A DNA stretch of 14,408 nucleotides from JALYQB01 sp035640155 (lineage in GTDB: Bacteria; Actinomycetota; Actinomycetes; Mycobacteriales; Pseudonocardiaceae): positions 1-14,408 of the forward strand of contig DASQWR010000098.1 of the NCBI GenBank assembly GCA_035640155.1, written 5' to 3'. Numbering within the stretch: position 1 is the first letter of the stretch; each line of letters starts with the position of its first letter. Positions 6,069-13,508 of the stretch are shown piece by piece. A program made the position numbers and the translations under genes. The notes below the pieces were generated by a model. It was given only the letters and a program-made list of their open reading frames with translations, made no database searches and was not told the DNA's origin.

Positions 6069-9000
6069 ATGGGAATGTCAGCGCAAGCCAGCCGGGAGTT
6101 CTGGCGCGGTGTGCTCGTCACCGGCGGGTTCACCACGATCCCGCGGTGGACCCTCGATCCGGTGCCGGGCGTCGTGGAGCACGAGGCGGCGATCTCCGAT
6201 GACCTCGTGGCGGCGTTGCGCCGGCTGGCGGACGAGCTGGGGGTGCCGCTGCGCTCGGTGCTGCTGGCCGCGCACGCCAAGGTGCTCGCCGCGCTGTCCG
6301 GCGAGCGCGAGGTCGCGACCGGCTACGTCGCCGTGCAGGGCGGCCGGCCAGGACAAACACTGCCCTGCCGGCTGACGACCGAACCCGACTCGTGGCGGGC
6401 ATTGCTGATGGACGCCCATCGAGTCGAGTCAGAACTGTTGTCGCACAAGGACTTCCCGGTCGATGATCTCAGGCGTGGGCTGGGCCTGACCGAACCGTCG
6501 TTCGAGACCGTGTTCGATCCGACCGGCGACGGCAGTGTCCTCACCGGGGACCTCGCCGAGGACACCGTGCTGTGGGTGGGAATCTCGCCACAGGGCGGCC
6601 AACTCGCGCTTCTGCTGCGGTACCGGACCGACGTGCTCGACGCGGACTGCGCCGCCAGGATCGCCGGCTATCACCTCACCGCGCTCGCGCTGATCGCCGC
6701 TGATCCGGATGCCGAGCACGGGCGGCAGAGCCTGCTCGGTGCCGAGGAACTCCACTTCCAGCTTGAAGGGCTCGCCGGACCGCGCCGGGAACTGCCGGAC
6801 CGCCGGTTCCACGAGCTGTTCGAGCAGCGGGTGGGGGCACACCCGGACGCCGTCGCGGCCGTGTACGGGGATCGGCAGTGGACCTACCGGGAGCTCAACG
6901 TCCATGCCAACCGGCTGGGAAGAGCCCTGTTGGCGCGGGGGCTGCACCGCGAAGGTGTCGTCGCGGTGGTGACCGAGCGCAACCTGGACTGGATGGCCGC
7001 CGTCCTCGCGGTCTTCAAGGCCGGTGGCGTGTACCTGCCCATCGAGCCGCATTTCCCGGCCGATCGCATCGCGACCACGCTCTCCCGTGCCGAGTGCGGG
7101 CTCGTGCTGACCGAACCCGGCAGCACCACCACGCTCGACGAGGCCCTCGACTCGCTGTCCGGAGTCCAGATGCTCTTCGTCCACGCGGCGTACGAGGAGG
7201 ACCATGCCGACGGTGATCTCGGCGTCGGCGTCGCGCCGGACCAGCTCGCCTACATCTACTTCACCTCCGGCTCCACCGGTGAGCCCAAGGGCGCGATGTG
7301 CGAGCACGCGGGCATGCTCAACCACCTCTACGCCAAGATCGACGATCTGGAGATCGGCGAGGGGCAGGTGGTCGCCCAGACCGCACCCCAGTGCTTCGAC
7401 ATCTCGCTGTGGCAACTGGTTTCCGCGCTCCTGGTCGGTGGGCGGACCCTGCTGGTCGAGCAGGAGGTGATCCTGGACGTCCAGCGGTTCGTCGACAAGA
7501 TCATTGAAGGCCGGGTCGCTGTGCTTCAGGTCGTGCCGTCGTACCTCGAAGTCGTGCTGTCGTATGTGGAGCAGCACCCCCGCGAGCTGTCGGACCTGCG
7601 GTGCGTGTCGGTCACCGGCGAAGCGCTGAAGAAGGAGCTCACGCAGCGCTGGTTTGCGGCCAAGCCCGAGATCAAGCTGGTCAACGCCTACGGGCTGACC
7701 GAGACCTCGGACGACACCAACCACGAGGTCATGGATCGGGTACCGGACTCCGAACGGGTCCCGCTCGGGCCCCCCGTCAACAACGTGCACGTCTACGTCG
7801 TCGACGAGCACTTGTCACCGGTGCCGCTCGGCGCCCCCGGTTTGATCGTCTTCTCCGGGGTCTGCGTGGGCCGCGGGTACGTCAACGACCTCGAGCGCAC
7901 CCGGTTGGCTTATCTGGCCGATCCGCACCGCGAGGGCCAGCGGCTCTACCGGGGCGGCGACTACGGCCGCTGGCAGCCCGAGGGCAAGCTGGAGTTCCTC
8001 GGCCGCCGGGATACCCAGGTCAAGATCCGTGGCTTCCGGATCGAGATCGGCGAGATCGAGAACACCCTGTTGCGGGTGTCCGGTGTCCGTGATGGCGCAG
8101 TGGTGGTCGCCGAGCGGACCGACCAGAGCAAGCACCTGGTGGCCTTCTACACCGGCCAGCGGCCACTCGAGGTCGACGTCCTGCGGGACCGGCTGGGTGA
8201 GTCGCTGCCCGAGTACATGCTCCCGTCGGCCTTCCACTGGCGGGAAGCTCTGCCGCTGACCGCCAACAGCAAGATCGATAGGAAGACGCTGACAGCACTC
8301 GCCGGAGAGCTCGACGGCAGTGACGTCTCTGAGGAGGCCTGCAACGCGCCGAGTACGCCGACCGAGCAGCGGCTGGCGGTCGCATGGGCGAAGGTGCTCG
8401 GCATCCCGCACGACCAGATCGGCCGGCGGGACCACTTCTTCGACCGGGGCGGAACGTCGCTGTCGGCAGTGAAGCTGGCGATCAGCCTGGGCCGTGCGGT
8501 GTCCCTCAAGGATCTCACCCGTCACCCGATCCTCGCCGATCTGGCCGGGCTGGTCGATGGCAGGTCGGAGCGGCGCTCCGGACTGCTGCAGTCACTGTCG
8601 GAATCGGACGGTGTGTCGGCCGGTGCCCTGGTGTGCTTCCCCTACGCCGGCGGCAACGCAGTGAACTTCCAGCCGATGGCCAGGGCACTGCGGGGCAGTG
8701 GGCTGGCGGTCTACGCCGTCGAGCTGCCCGGTCATGACGTGGCCGCCGAGAGCGAGCCGTTCACCCCGATGGCACAGGTGGTCGAGCAGGTCGTCGCCGA
8801 GATCACCCGGCGTGGCCTGACCAGGGTCCTGCTGTGGGGTCACTCCTCGGGTACCGCGTTGGCCGTGGAGACGGCCAGAAAGCTGCAGGAGCACGGGGAG
8901 GACGTCCAACGGGTGTTCCTTGGCGCGCAGCTGCTCGGGGACGCCACCGACCGGCGCGCCACCATCACCGAGCTGACCGGGCTGAGCAATGCCGAGATCG

Positions 9001-9353
9001 CCGCAGGGCTGATCCCAGACGGCGGCTACACCGAGCTCGGTGAGCTGGATGCGCAGCGCGCCGAGCATGTCGGTGCCGCCTACCGACACGACTGCGTGTC
9101 CGCACACCGCTATTTCGCCGATGCCCTGGACACCCCGCCGGCGGTGAAGCTGTCCGCGCCGGTCACCGTGGTCGTTGCCGCCGACGACCCGAGCACGGCG
9201 GAGTACCCGCGCCAGCACCGCGATTGGCAGCTCCTGGCCGAGCACGTCGACCTGCACGAGCTCGCCGACGGCGGCCACTACTTCCTGCGCACCCGTTCGA
9301 CCGAGGCGGCACAGGCAGCGCTGCGCGCCGTCGAATCATTGGCTTCTTCTTGA
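6069..9353 (+). CDS. NRPS: half condensation domain - adenylation - carrier - thioesterase
   Basis: The protein has 1094 residues; the ATG at 6069 follows GGAGGGGAG. Residues about 7-225 are only the C-terminal half of a condensation domain (C6-like SHKDFPVDDL, then FETVFDP); the HHxxxDG half is absent. Adenylation domain about 247-740: WTYREL, KAGGVYLPIEP, FTSGSTGEPKG (398), FDISLW (444), NAYGLTE (540), YRGGDYGRW, KIRGFRIEIGEIE and catalytic Lys735 in NSKIDRK. Aligning by eye to GrsA gives specificity residues D444, I445, W448, Q487, S514, T516, A540, D548 (DIWQSTAD). I cannot assign the substrate with certainty; an acidic residue at the end of the pocket would suit a second amino group. The carrier has Ser797 in GGTSLSAV. 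The thioesterase is the type II-like CFPYAGG kind with GHSSG (Ser926), an Asp near 1039/1040 and His1070 in GGHYFL. It probably activates Dap or another amino acid and passes it to the carriers of the Pls-like protein (inference). Confidence 0.92.
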   Translation: MGMSAQASREFWRGVLVTGGFTTIPRWTLDPVPGVVEHEAAISDDLVAALRRLADELGVPLRSVLLAAHAKVLAALSGEREVATGYVAVQGGRPGQTLPCRLTTEPDSWRALLMDAHRVESELLSHKDFPVDDLRRGLGLTEPSFETVFDPTGDGSVLTGDLAEDTVLWVGISPQGGQLALLLRYRTDVLDADCAARIAGYHLTALALIAADPDAEHGRQSLLGAEELHFQLEGLAGPRRELPDRRFHELFEQRVGAHPDAVAAVYGDRQWTYRELNVHANRLGRALLARGLHREGVVAVVTERNLDWMAAVLAVFKAGGVYLPIEPHFPADRIATTLSRAECGLVLTEPGSTTTLDEALDSLSGVQMLFVHAAYEEDHADGDLGVGVAPDQLAYIYFTSGSTGEPKGAMCEHAGMLNHLYAKIDDLEIGEGQVVAQTAPQCFDISLWQLVSALLVGGRTLLVEQEVILDVQRFVDKIIEGRVAVLQVVPSYLEVVLSYVEQHPRELSDLRCVSVTGEALKKELTQRWFAAKPEIKLVNAYGLTETSDDTNHEVMDRVPDSERVPLGPPVNNVHVYVVDEHLSPVPLGAPGLIVFSGVCVGRGYVNDLERTRLAYLADPHREGQRLYRGGDYGRWQPEGKLEFLGRRDTQVKIRGFRIEIGEIENTLLRVSGVRDGAVVVAERTDQSKHLVAFYTGQRPLEVDVLRDRLGESLPEYMLPSAFHWREALPLTANSKIDRKTLTALAGELDGSDVSEEACNAPSTPTEQRLAVAWAKVLGIPHDQIGRRDHFFDRGGTSLSAVKLAISLGRAVSLKDLTRHPILADLAGLVDGRSERRSGLLQSLSESDGVSAGALVCFPYAGGNAVNFQPMARALRGSGLAVYAVELPGHDVAAESEPFTPMAQVVEQVVAEITRRGLTRVLLWGHSSGTALAVETARKLQEHGEDVQRVFLGAQLLGDATDRRATITELTGLSNAEIAAGLIPDGGYTELGELDAQRAEHVGAAYRHDCVSAHRYFADALDTPPAVKLSAPVTVVVAADDPSTAEYPRQHRDWQLLAEHVDLHELADGGHYFLRTRSTEAAQAALRAVESLASS

Positions 9354-9368
9354 TCGGCTTCTTCTTGA
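9339..9368 (+). repeat. 15-bp tandem duplication spanning the NRPS stop codon
   Basis: ttggcttcttcttga (9339-9353) is followed directly by tcggcttcttcttga (9354-9368), differing at one base. Each copy ends in TGA. The last codons of the NRPS (LASS-stop) are therefore repeated as SASS-stop in the 38-bp gap before the dioxygenase gene. Read-through of the first stop would add only five residues. Confidence 0.9.
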
Positions 9369-9391
9369 ATTGACACTGAAAGGAAATCACG

Positions 9392-10396
9392 ATGCCGTCC
9401 TCATTCCCGGCGTCACTGCTCGACGTGGAGCGGCAATCCGGTAAACCCCCGATGCTGTGGGTGCAGGCCCCCGGCGACGCGGCGAGCTGGGCGGCCGAGC
9501 ACTCCGAGGCGCTGCGCACCGTCGTCGCCGAGCACGGTTCGGTCCTGGTCCGCGGCCTTGGGCTGCGCGACGCGGCCGAGGTAGGTGCGGTCTTTGCGCG
9601 GCTGGCCACCGGTCTGATGGTCGAAAAGGAGGCTTTCGCGTCCCGACGGACCTACTCCGACGGCGTGTACTCCTCATCGAAGTGGCCGTCCAACCAGCCG
9701 ATGTGCATGCACCACGAACTGAGCTACACGCTGGAGTTTCCCGGCCTGATGCTGTTCGCGTGCCTGGGCGCACCCACCGACGGCGGGGCGACCGCGGTGG
9801 CCAACTCGCCGACCGTGCTCGACGCGCTGCCCAACGAGTTGGTCGAGCGGTTCGAACGGGAGGGTTGGCTGCTCACCCGCAACTACAACGACGAGATCGG
9901 GGCGTCCTTCGTTGAGGCGTTCGGCACCGAGGACCGGGGCGCCGTCGAGAGCTACTGCCGCGCAAACGCGATCGAGTTCCAGTGGCAACCCGACGGTGGA
10001 CTGCGCACCAGGCAGCGCCGCAGCGCCGTGGTGCGTCATCCGGCCACCGGTCAGCGCTGCTGGTTCAACCAGATCGCATTCCTCAACGAGTGGACGATCG
10101 ATTCCGAGGTGCGCGAGTTCCTGGTGGACGTCTACGGCGCTGACGGGCTGCCGTTCACTACCCGCTTTGGCAACGGCGACCCGATCGGCGAGGACATTGT
10201 GCAGCTGCTCAACAGGGTCTACGAGATCAACACCGTACGCGAGCCATGGCAGGCCGGTGACCTGATGCTCGTCGACAACGTCCGTACCGCGCACAGCAGG
10301 GAGCCCTTCGAGGGACCGCGCGAGGTGCTCGTCGCGATGGCCGACGCGGTGCGCCTGGCGGACTGCTCGCCGACCGTCGAGGTGACCAGCGGATGA
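9392..10396 (+). CDS. TauD/SyrP-like Fe(II)/2-oxoglutarate-dependent dioxygenase
   Basis: The protein has 334 residues; the ATG at 9392 follows AAAGGA (9379-9384). The family couples 2-oxoglutarate decarboxylation to hydroxylation of a substrate. SyrP-type members act on amino acids held on NRPS carriers; SyrP hydroxylates Asp in syringomycin synthesis. Visible features are VVAEHGSVLVRGL near the N-terminus, the iron-binding H-x-E in MHHELSY (His107, Glu109), the third iron ligand His301 in TAHSREPFEG, and Arg310 in GPREVLVAM as the likely 2-oxoglutarate carboxylate contact. H-x-E instead of H-x-D is usual in the SyrP/clavaminate synthase-like branch. An iron ligand carboxylate is present, so this is not a halogenase. 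The stop overlaps the start of the sbnB-like gene (ATGA). The likely role is beta-hydroxylation or other oxidation of Dap or the growing product. Substrate is not known. Confidence 0.88.
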   Translation: MPSSFPASLLDVERQSGKPPMLWVQAPGDAASWAAEHSEALRTVVAEHGSVLVRGLGLRDAAEVGAVFARLATGLMVEKEAFASRRTYSDGVYSSSKWPSNQPMCMHHELSYTLEFPGLMLFACLGAPTDGGATAVANSPTVLDALPNELVERFEREGWLLTRNYNDEIGASFVEAFGTEDRGAVESYCRANAIEFQWQPDGGLRTRQRRSAVVRHPATGQRCWFNQIAFLNEWTIDSEVREFLVDVYGADGLPFTTRFGNGDPIGEDIVQLLNRVYEINTVREPWQAGDLMLVDNVRTAHSREPFEGPREVLVAMADAVRLADCSPTVEVTSG

Positions 10397-11475
10397 CCAC
10401 CATCGGTTCCATCGCAGCGGAGTCCGCCATGTCCCAGCCGATCACCGTGCCACCGTTCGCGGTGATCTCCGGCGCCCAGGTCCAGCACGCGCTGCAAGGG
10501 CGCGAAAACCAAATTGTGGAACTGGTCGAGGCCACCTACCGGCTGCACAACGCCGGTGATTCGGTGAACCCGCCGTCCTACTTCCTGCATTTCCCCGACC
10601 GCCCGACCTCCCGGATCATCGCGCTGCCCGCCTCGATCGGCGGGCAGGTGCGGGTGGATGGCCTGAAGTGGATCTCCAGCTTTCCGGACAACGTGGCGGC
10701 CGGCATCCCGAGGGCCTCGGCCGTGCTGATCCTCAACGACCACGACACCGGTTACCCATTCGCCTGCCTGGAAAGCTCGATCATCAGCGCCACCAGGACG
10801 GCCGCGTCAGCGGCGTCGGCGGCTGACTGGCTCAGCCGCGGCCGGACCCGACCAACGCGCGTCGGGTTCTTCGGGGTGGGCCTGATCGCCCGTTACATCC
10901 ACACCTTCCTGGCCGGCACCGGCTGGTCGTTCGACGAGATCGGCGTGCACGACCTGTCCACCGACAGCGCGGCCGGCTTCTGTTCCTATCTCAGGGGCAA
11001 ACTGGAGCACTCGGCCACCGCCAGCCGGATTACCGTGCACGACAGCGCCGAGCAGTTGATCCGCTCCAGCGACATGGTGGTCTTCGCCACCGTCGCCGGC
11101 CAGCCGCATGTCAGCGACCTGTCGTGGTTCGAACACAACCCATTGGTGCTGCACGTGTCGCTGCGCGACCTCGCGCCGGAGATCCTGCTCGCCTCGACCA
11201 ACATCGTCGACGACATCGAGCACTGCCTGAAGGCCAACACCTCACCGCATCTGGCCGAACAGCTCACGGGCAACCGGGACTTCCTGCACGGCACGTTGGC
11301 CGAGGTGATGGCCGGACGCGTGACGGTGCCGGCGGACCGCCCACTGGTCTTCTCACCCTTCGGCCTCGGAGTGCTCGACCTCGCGGTGGGAAAGTACGTC
11401 TACGACGAGGTGGACCGCTCCGGCGAGTTGCACGTCGTGGACGACTTCTTCCACGAGCTGCGCCGGCACGGATGA
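10393..11475 (+). CDS. sbnB: SbnB-type dehydrogenase for 2,3-diaminopropionate synthesis (ornithine cyclodeaminase fold)
   Basis: The protein has 360 residues from the ATG that overlaps the dioxygenase stop. The second ATG at 10429 (GGAG upstream; protein then starts MSQPITVPPFAVISG) fits the family start better and gives 348 residues. SbnB oxidatively hydrolyses ACEGA with NAD+ to L-Dap plus 2-oxoglutarate. Visible features are NPPSYFLHFPDRPTSRIIALPA, the conserved lysine in VDGLKWISSFPDN, LILNDHDTGYPFACLE, and SIISATRTAASAA. The Rossmann loop is GFFGVGLIARY (from about residue 158), followed by VHVSLRDLAPEIL, TSPHLAEQL and VFSPFGLGVLDLAVGKYVYD. All family blocks are intact. As the last gene of the operon it completes the Dap supply begun by the sbnA-like gene. 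The 2-oxoglutarate it releases is the co-substrate of the dioxygenase it overlaps. Confidence 0.93.
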   Translation: MTTIGSIAAESAMSQPITVPPFAVISGAQVQHALQGRENQIVELVEATYRLHNAGDSVNPPSYFLHFPDRPTSRIIALPASIGGQVRVDGLKWISSFPDNVAAGIPRASAVLILNDHDTGYPFACLESSIISATRTAASAASAADWLSRGRTRPTRVGFFGVGLIARYIHTFLAGTGWSFDEIGVHDLSTDSAAGFCSYLRGKLEHSATASRITVHDSAEQLIRSSDMVVFATVAGQPHVSDLSWFEHNPLVLHVSLRDLAPEILLASTNIVDDIEHCLKANTSPHLAEQLTGNRDFLHGTLAEVMAGRVTVPADRPLVFSPFGLGVLDLAVGKYVYDEVDRSGELHVVDDFFHELRRHG

Positions 11476-11495
11476 GCGGCCGAGCGCTCTGCTAC

Positions 11496-11595
11496 AGATG
11501 AGGAGGCCATCGTACCAGTCATCTCCGTTCCCCAGGCTTCAACGAGGACGAGCTCTCCGAATGACCTTCGGTCGATCTTCGGGCGTCCGCTCTGA
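11496..11595 (+). pseudogene. Decayed 5' fragment of a second sbnA-like gene (right copy of direct repeat)
   Basis: From 11496 the sequence repeats the ribosome site and first ~26 codons of the sbnA-like gene (2148-2242), about 85% identical by eye. AGGAGG is kept, but the GTG start has become GTA. One base is lost (caggtcttc becomes caggcttc) and one gained ~20 bp later, restoring the frame for DLRSIFGRPL. A TGA follows at 11593-11595, and the IS begins at 11597. It cannot make protein. It is a relic of a duplicated sbnA-like gene, or of a tandem copy of the operon, cut off by the IS. Confidence 0.85.
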
Positions 11596-11694
11596 TCTGA
11601 GAGCCTGTTGGCAAACCACAGGGGACTCGTCTGGCGCTGTGGGGTGGGCGAGTAGCGGTTTGATCACGTCGGCGTGTCGTGGCGACGTGTGGGC

Positions 11695-11750
11695 AGGGGC
11701 TTCTGGTAGCGGAGGGGTTGTCGATCCAACTCCGCTGTCCAGAAGCCCCT
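11695..11750. repeat. Long imperfect hairpin in the leader of the IS transposase
   Basis: AGGGGCTTCTGG (11695-11706) pairs with CCAGAAGCCCCT (11739-11750) as a perfect 12-bp stem. AGCGGAG and CTCCGCT extend the pairing after a small bulge, and GTTG/CAAC pairs near the loop. It ends ten bases before the transposase GTG at 11761. In other IS elements, leader hairpins block expression from transcripts entering from outside; that role here is inference. Confidence 0.75.
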
Positions 11751-11760
11751 GGGGTGTCCT

Positions 11761-12704
11761 GTGTACCTTGTCGCGCCCGAGACGACCAGTTGTCCGGTGC
11801 TGGGATGCGGGTGTAGAGGCCGCACCGCGTGCTACCCGTCGGACATCACCGACTCGGAGTGGGAGGTGTTGGGACCGGAGGCCGAGCAGCTGATGGCCGA
11901 GCTTCGCCGTGGTCGGGGCGGGCGCCCGATGAGTCATGATCCGCGGGCGATGCTCGACGCGATCGGCTACGTGACCAAGTACGCGGTGGAGTGGCGGGCG
12001 CTGCCGGTGGACTTCCCGCCCTGGGAGGCGGTGTACGCGTTCTTCCAGCGGTGGAACGCCCGAGGCCTGCCGGATCGGCTGGTGGTCCGGTTGCGGGGGC
12101 GGCTGCGGGTGGCGATGGGTCACCGCGAGCTGCCAACGGCGTGTTCGATCGACTCCCAGTCGGTTAAGGCTGCTGACACTGTCAGGGCCGCGAGCAGGGG
12201 TTTCGACGGCGGGAAGAAGATCAACGGGCGCAAGCGGCATATCGCGGTCGATACCCTGGGCCTACTGCTGGCCGTGGTGGTCACCGCGGCCAGCGTGCAA
12301 GACCGTGACGGGGCCTGCCCGCTGTTGGCGATGCTGCGCGAGCGGTTCTCCACGATCATCCTAGTCTGGGCCGACGGCGGCTACGCCGGGCGCCTGGTGA
12401 GCTGGGCGGCCGGGGTGTTGCGGCTTAGCGTCACCGTGGTCAAACGCAGCGACGACACCCGCGCTTCGTCGTGGTGCCCCGCCGCTGGGTCGTCGAGCGA
12501 ACGTTCGGATGGCTGATGCGTCACCGCCGCCTGGTCCGCGACTACGAACGGCTCCCCGAACATCATGAGGCCATGGTGCTCTGGGCCACAGTCATGATCA
12601 TGACGCGGCAGCTGGCCCGTCACGCCACTGGCGCCCCACCCCAACCCCGCTGGGGCGGTGAGCGCACCGTCCCAGCCCCGAAGCCAGATCAACAGGCCGC
12701 CTGA
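11761..12704 (+). pseudogene. IS5-family DDE transposase, frameshifted near the C-terminus
   Basis: From the GTG at 11761 the frame shows the IS5-type N-terminal domain (YPSDITDSEWEVLGPEA, then GRPMSHDPRAMLDAIGYV and ALPVDFPPWEAVYAFFQRW) and the DDE core. The first Asp is in SIDSQSVKAAD, followed by GGKKINGRKRHIAVDT. The second Asp is in LVWADGGYAG. The frame then shifts at about 12461-12465. The rest, VVVPRRWVVERTFGWLMRHR with the catalytic Glu in ERTFGW and ending at 12704, is in the +1 frame. Restoring one G (cgcgcttc to cgcggcttc) would rejoin the parts as TRGFVVVPRR. The first frame alone ends at 12516 without the Glu, so the element is probably not autonomous. The position, late and directly before the Glu motif, does not look like a known programmed frameshift site. 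A sequencing error is possible. Confidence 0.85.
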
Positions 12705-13483
12705 GACGTTCGCCAACAGGCTCTCAGCGGGTCACCGGTCGCCCACGGGCGTGTCTCTACGGGGCGCGAAACGTGCTCGGTGATCGTGAGCCGGCCGCTG
12801 GCGCTCCGTGTGTGGGTGAACCTGTGGTCGGCCCCCTGGGGCACGGCGGGCGTGAGCTGGTGGTGACGCCATGGCCGCTGCACGTGCCCGTAGGTCTCGA
12901 CGAGTTGGCGCACGGCGGGCGATATCCGGGTGGTTCGGCGGGGGCGGTCGGGTGGCTCAATGGCGGCGGCGACGATGATCACCTGGCAGTGCCGCAGCTC
13001 GTGGTAGCGAGCACCCAGCTCCCCCGCCGCGCGCCACTGGCCGGCGGCGTCGGCCTGGATCGCGGCGTCGGCGTCGTCGATGCCGGCTAGGGCGTCGAGC
13101 ACCGGCCGGGCGGCGGTCAGGAGCTCGTCCAGCTCGTCCCGGAGCACGGCGAGGGCGTTGTCGGCGCCCCGGGCCTGCGTGTCGCGGAAGGCGTGGTGCA
13201 GACCGTCGAGGAGTTGGTGCAGCGCTTGCTGCCGCGCCTGGCATGCCTCGTTGCGTCGCCGTAGAGCGACCACGCGCTCGCCCAGGTCGTCAGGCACCAG
13301 GGCGCCAGCTGCGATGTCGGGCAGCACCGTCTCCGCCACGCCGCTTTCGGCCTCGAGTGCCGCGCCGGCTTCTCGTAGCTGCCGCTCTACGGCGTCGAGC
13401 CCGGCCTCGATCTCGGTTAAGCCGGGGATGGCGGCGCGGGCCGCTTGTAGCAGCGACGGCCGGGTGTCGGTGGTGTCGGTCAT
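12689..13483 (-). CDS. Hypothetical helical protein, 3' end replaced by the IS
   Basis: The frame encodes 264 residues, of which only about 252 (13483 down to 12728) are native. The last ~13 residues and the stop are encoded by the IS right end. GAAGGAGA about 8 bases before the ATG supports the start. Residues about 20-150 are Ala/Leu/Glu/Arg-rich and predicted helical, likely coiled coil (for example LTEIEAGLDAVERQLREAG and LRDELDELLTAARPVLDAL). A less regular part follows, with TTRISPAVRQLVETYGHVQ. There is no signal peptide, membrane segment or motif that I recognise. It lies 64 bp downstream of the DUF3987-type gene on the same strand, separated by the large inverted repeat, and is probably part of the same mobile-element module. 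Whether the truncated protein is functional cannot be told. Confidence 0.65.
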   Translation of the reverse strand: MTDTTDTRPSLLQAARAAIPGLTEIEAGLDAVERQLREAGAALEAESGVAETVLPDIAAGALVPDDLGERVVALRRRNEACQARQQALHQLLDGLHHAFRDTQARGADNALAVLRDELDELLTAARPVLDALAGIDDADAAIQADAAGQWRAAGELGARYHELRHCQVIIVAAAIEPPDRPRRTTRISPAVRQLVETYGHVQRPWRHHQLTPAVPQGADHRFTHTRSASGRLTITEHVSRPVETRPWATGDPLRACWRTSQAAC

Positions 13484-13508
13484 CGTTCGGTCTCCTTCGG
13501 TGAGGTCG

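Larger units (their letters stand above)
11597..12727 (+). mobile_element. IS5-type insertion sequence, about 1.13 kb
   Basis: The ends are 20-bp inverted repeats matching at 19 positions: ctgagagcctgttggcaaac at 11597-11616, and the reverse complement of 12708-12727. One transposase reading region lies between them. The bases just outside (GAT on the left, CGG on the right) show no target duplication. The left end sits in the decayed sbnA copy and the right end in a hypothetical minus-strand gene, two unrelated genes. This suggests the element caused, or was left at, a deletion or recombination junction instead of a clean insertion. Confidence 0.9.

Noticed and set aside
6429..7811. 460-residue open frame on the minus strand inside the NRPS gene.
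   Set aside because: It is a shadow of the adenylation domain coding frame, with no ribosome site and no recognisable motif.
11474..11489. GAGCG/CGCTC stem after sbnB as operon terminator.
   Set aside because: The stem is only 5 bp, there is no T-run, and part of it overlaps the stop codon.
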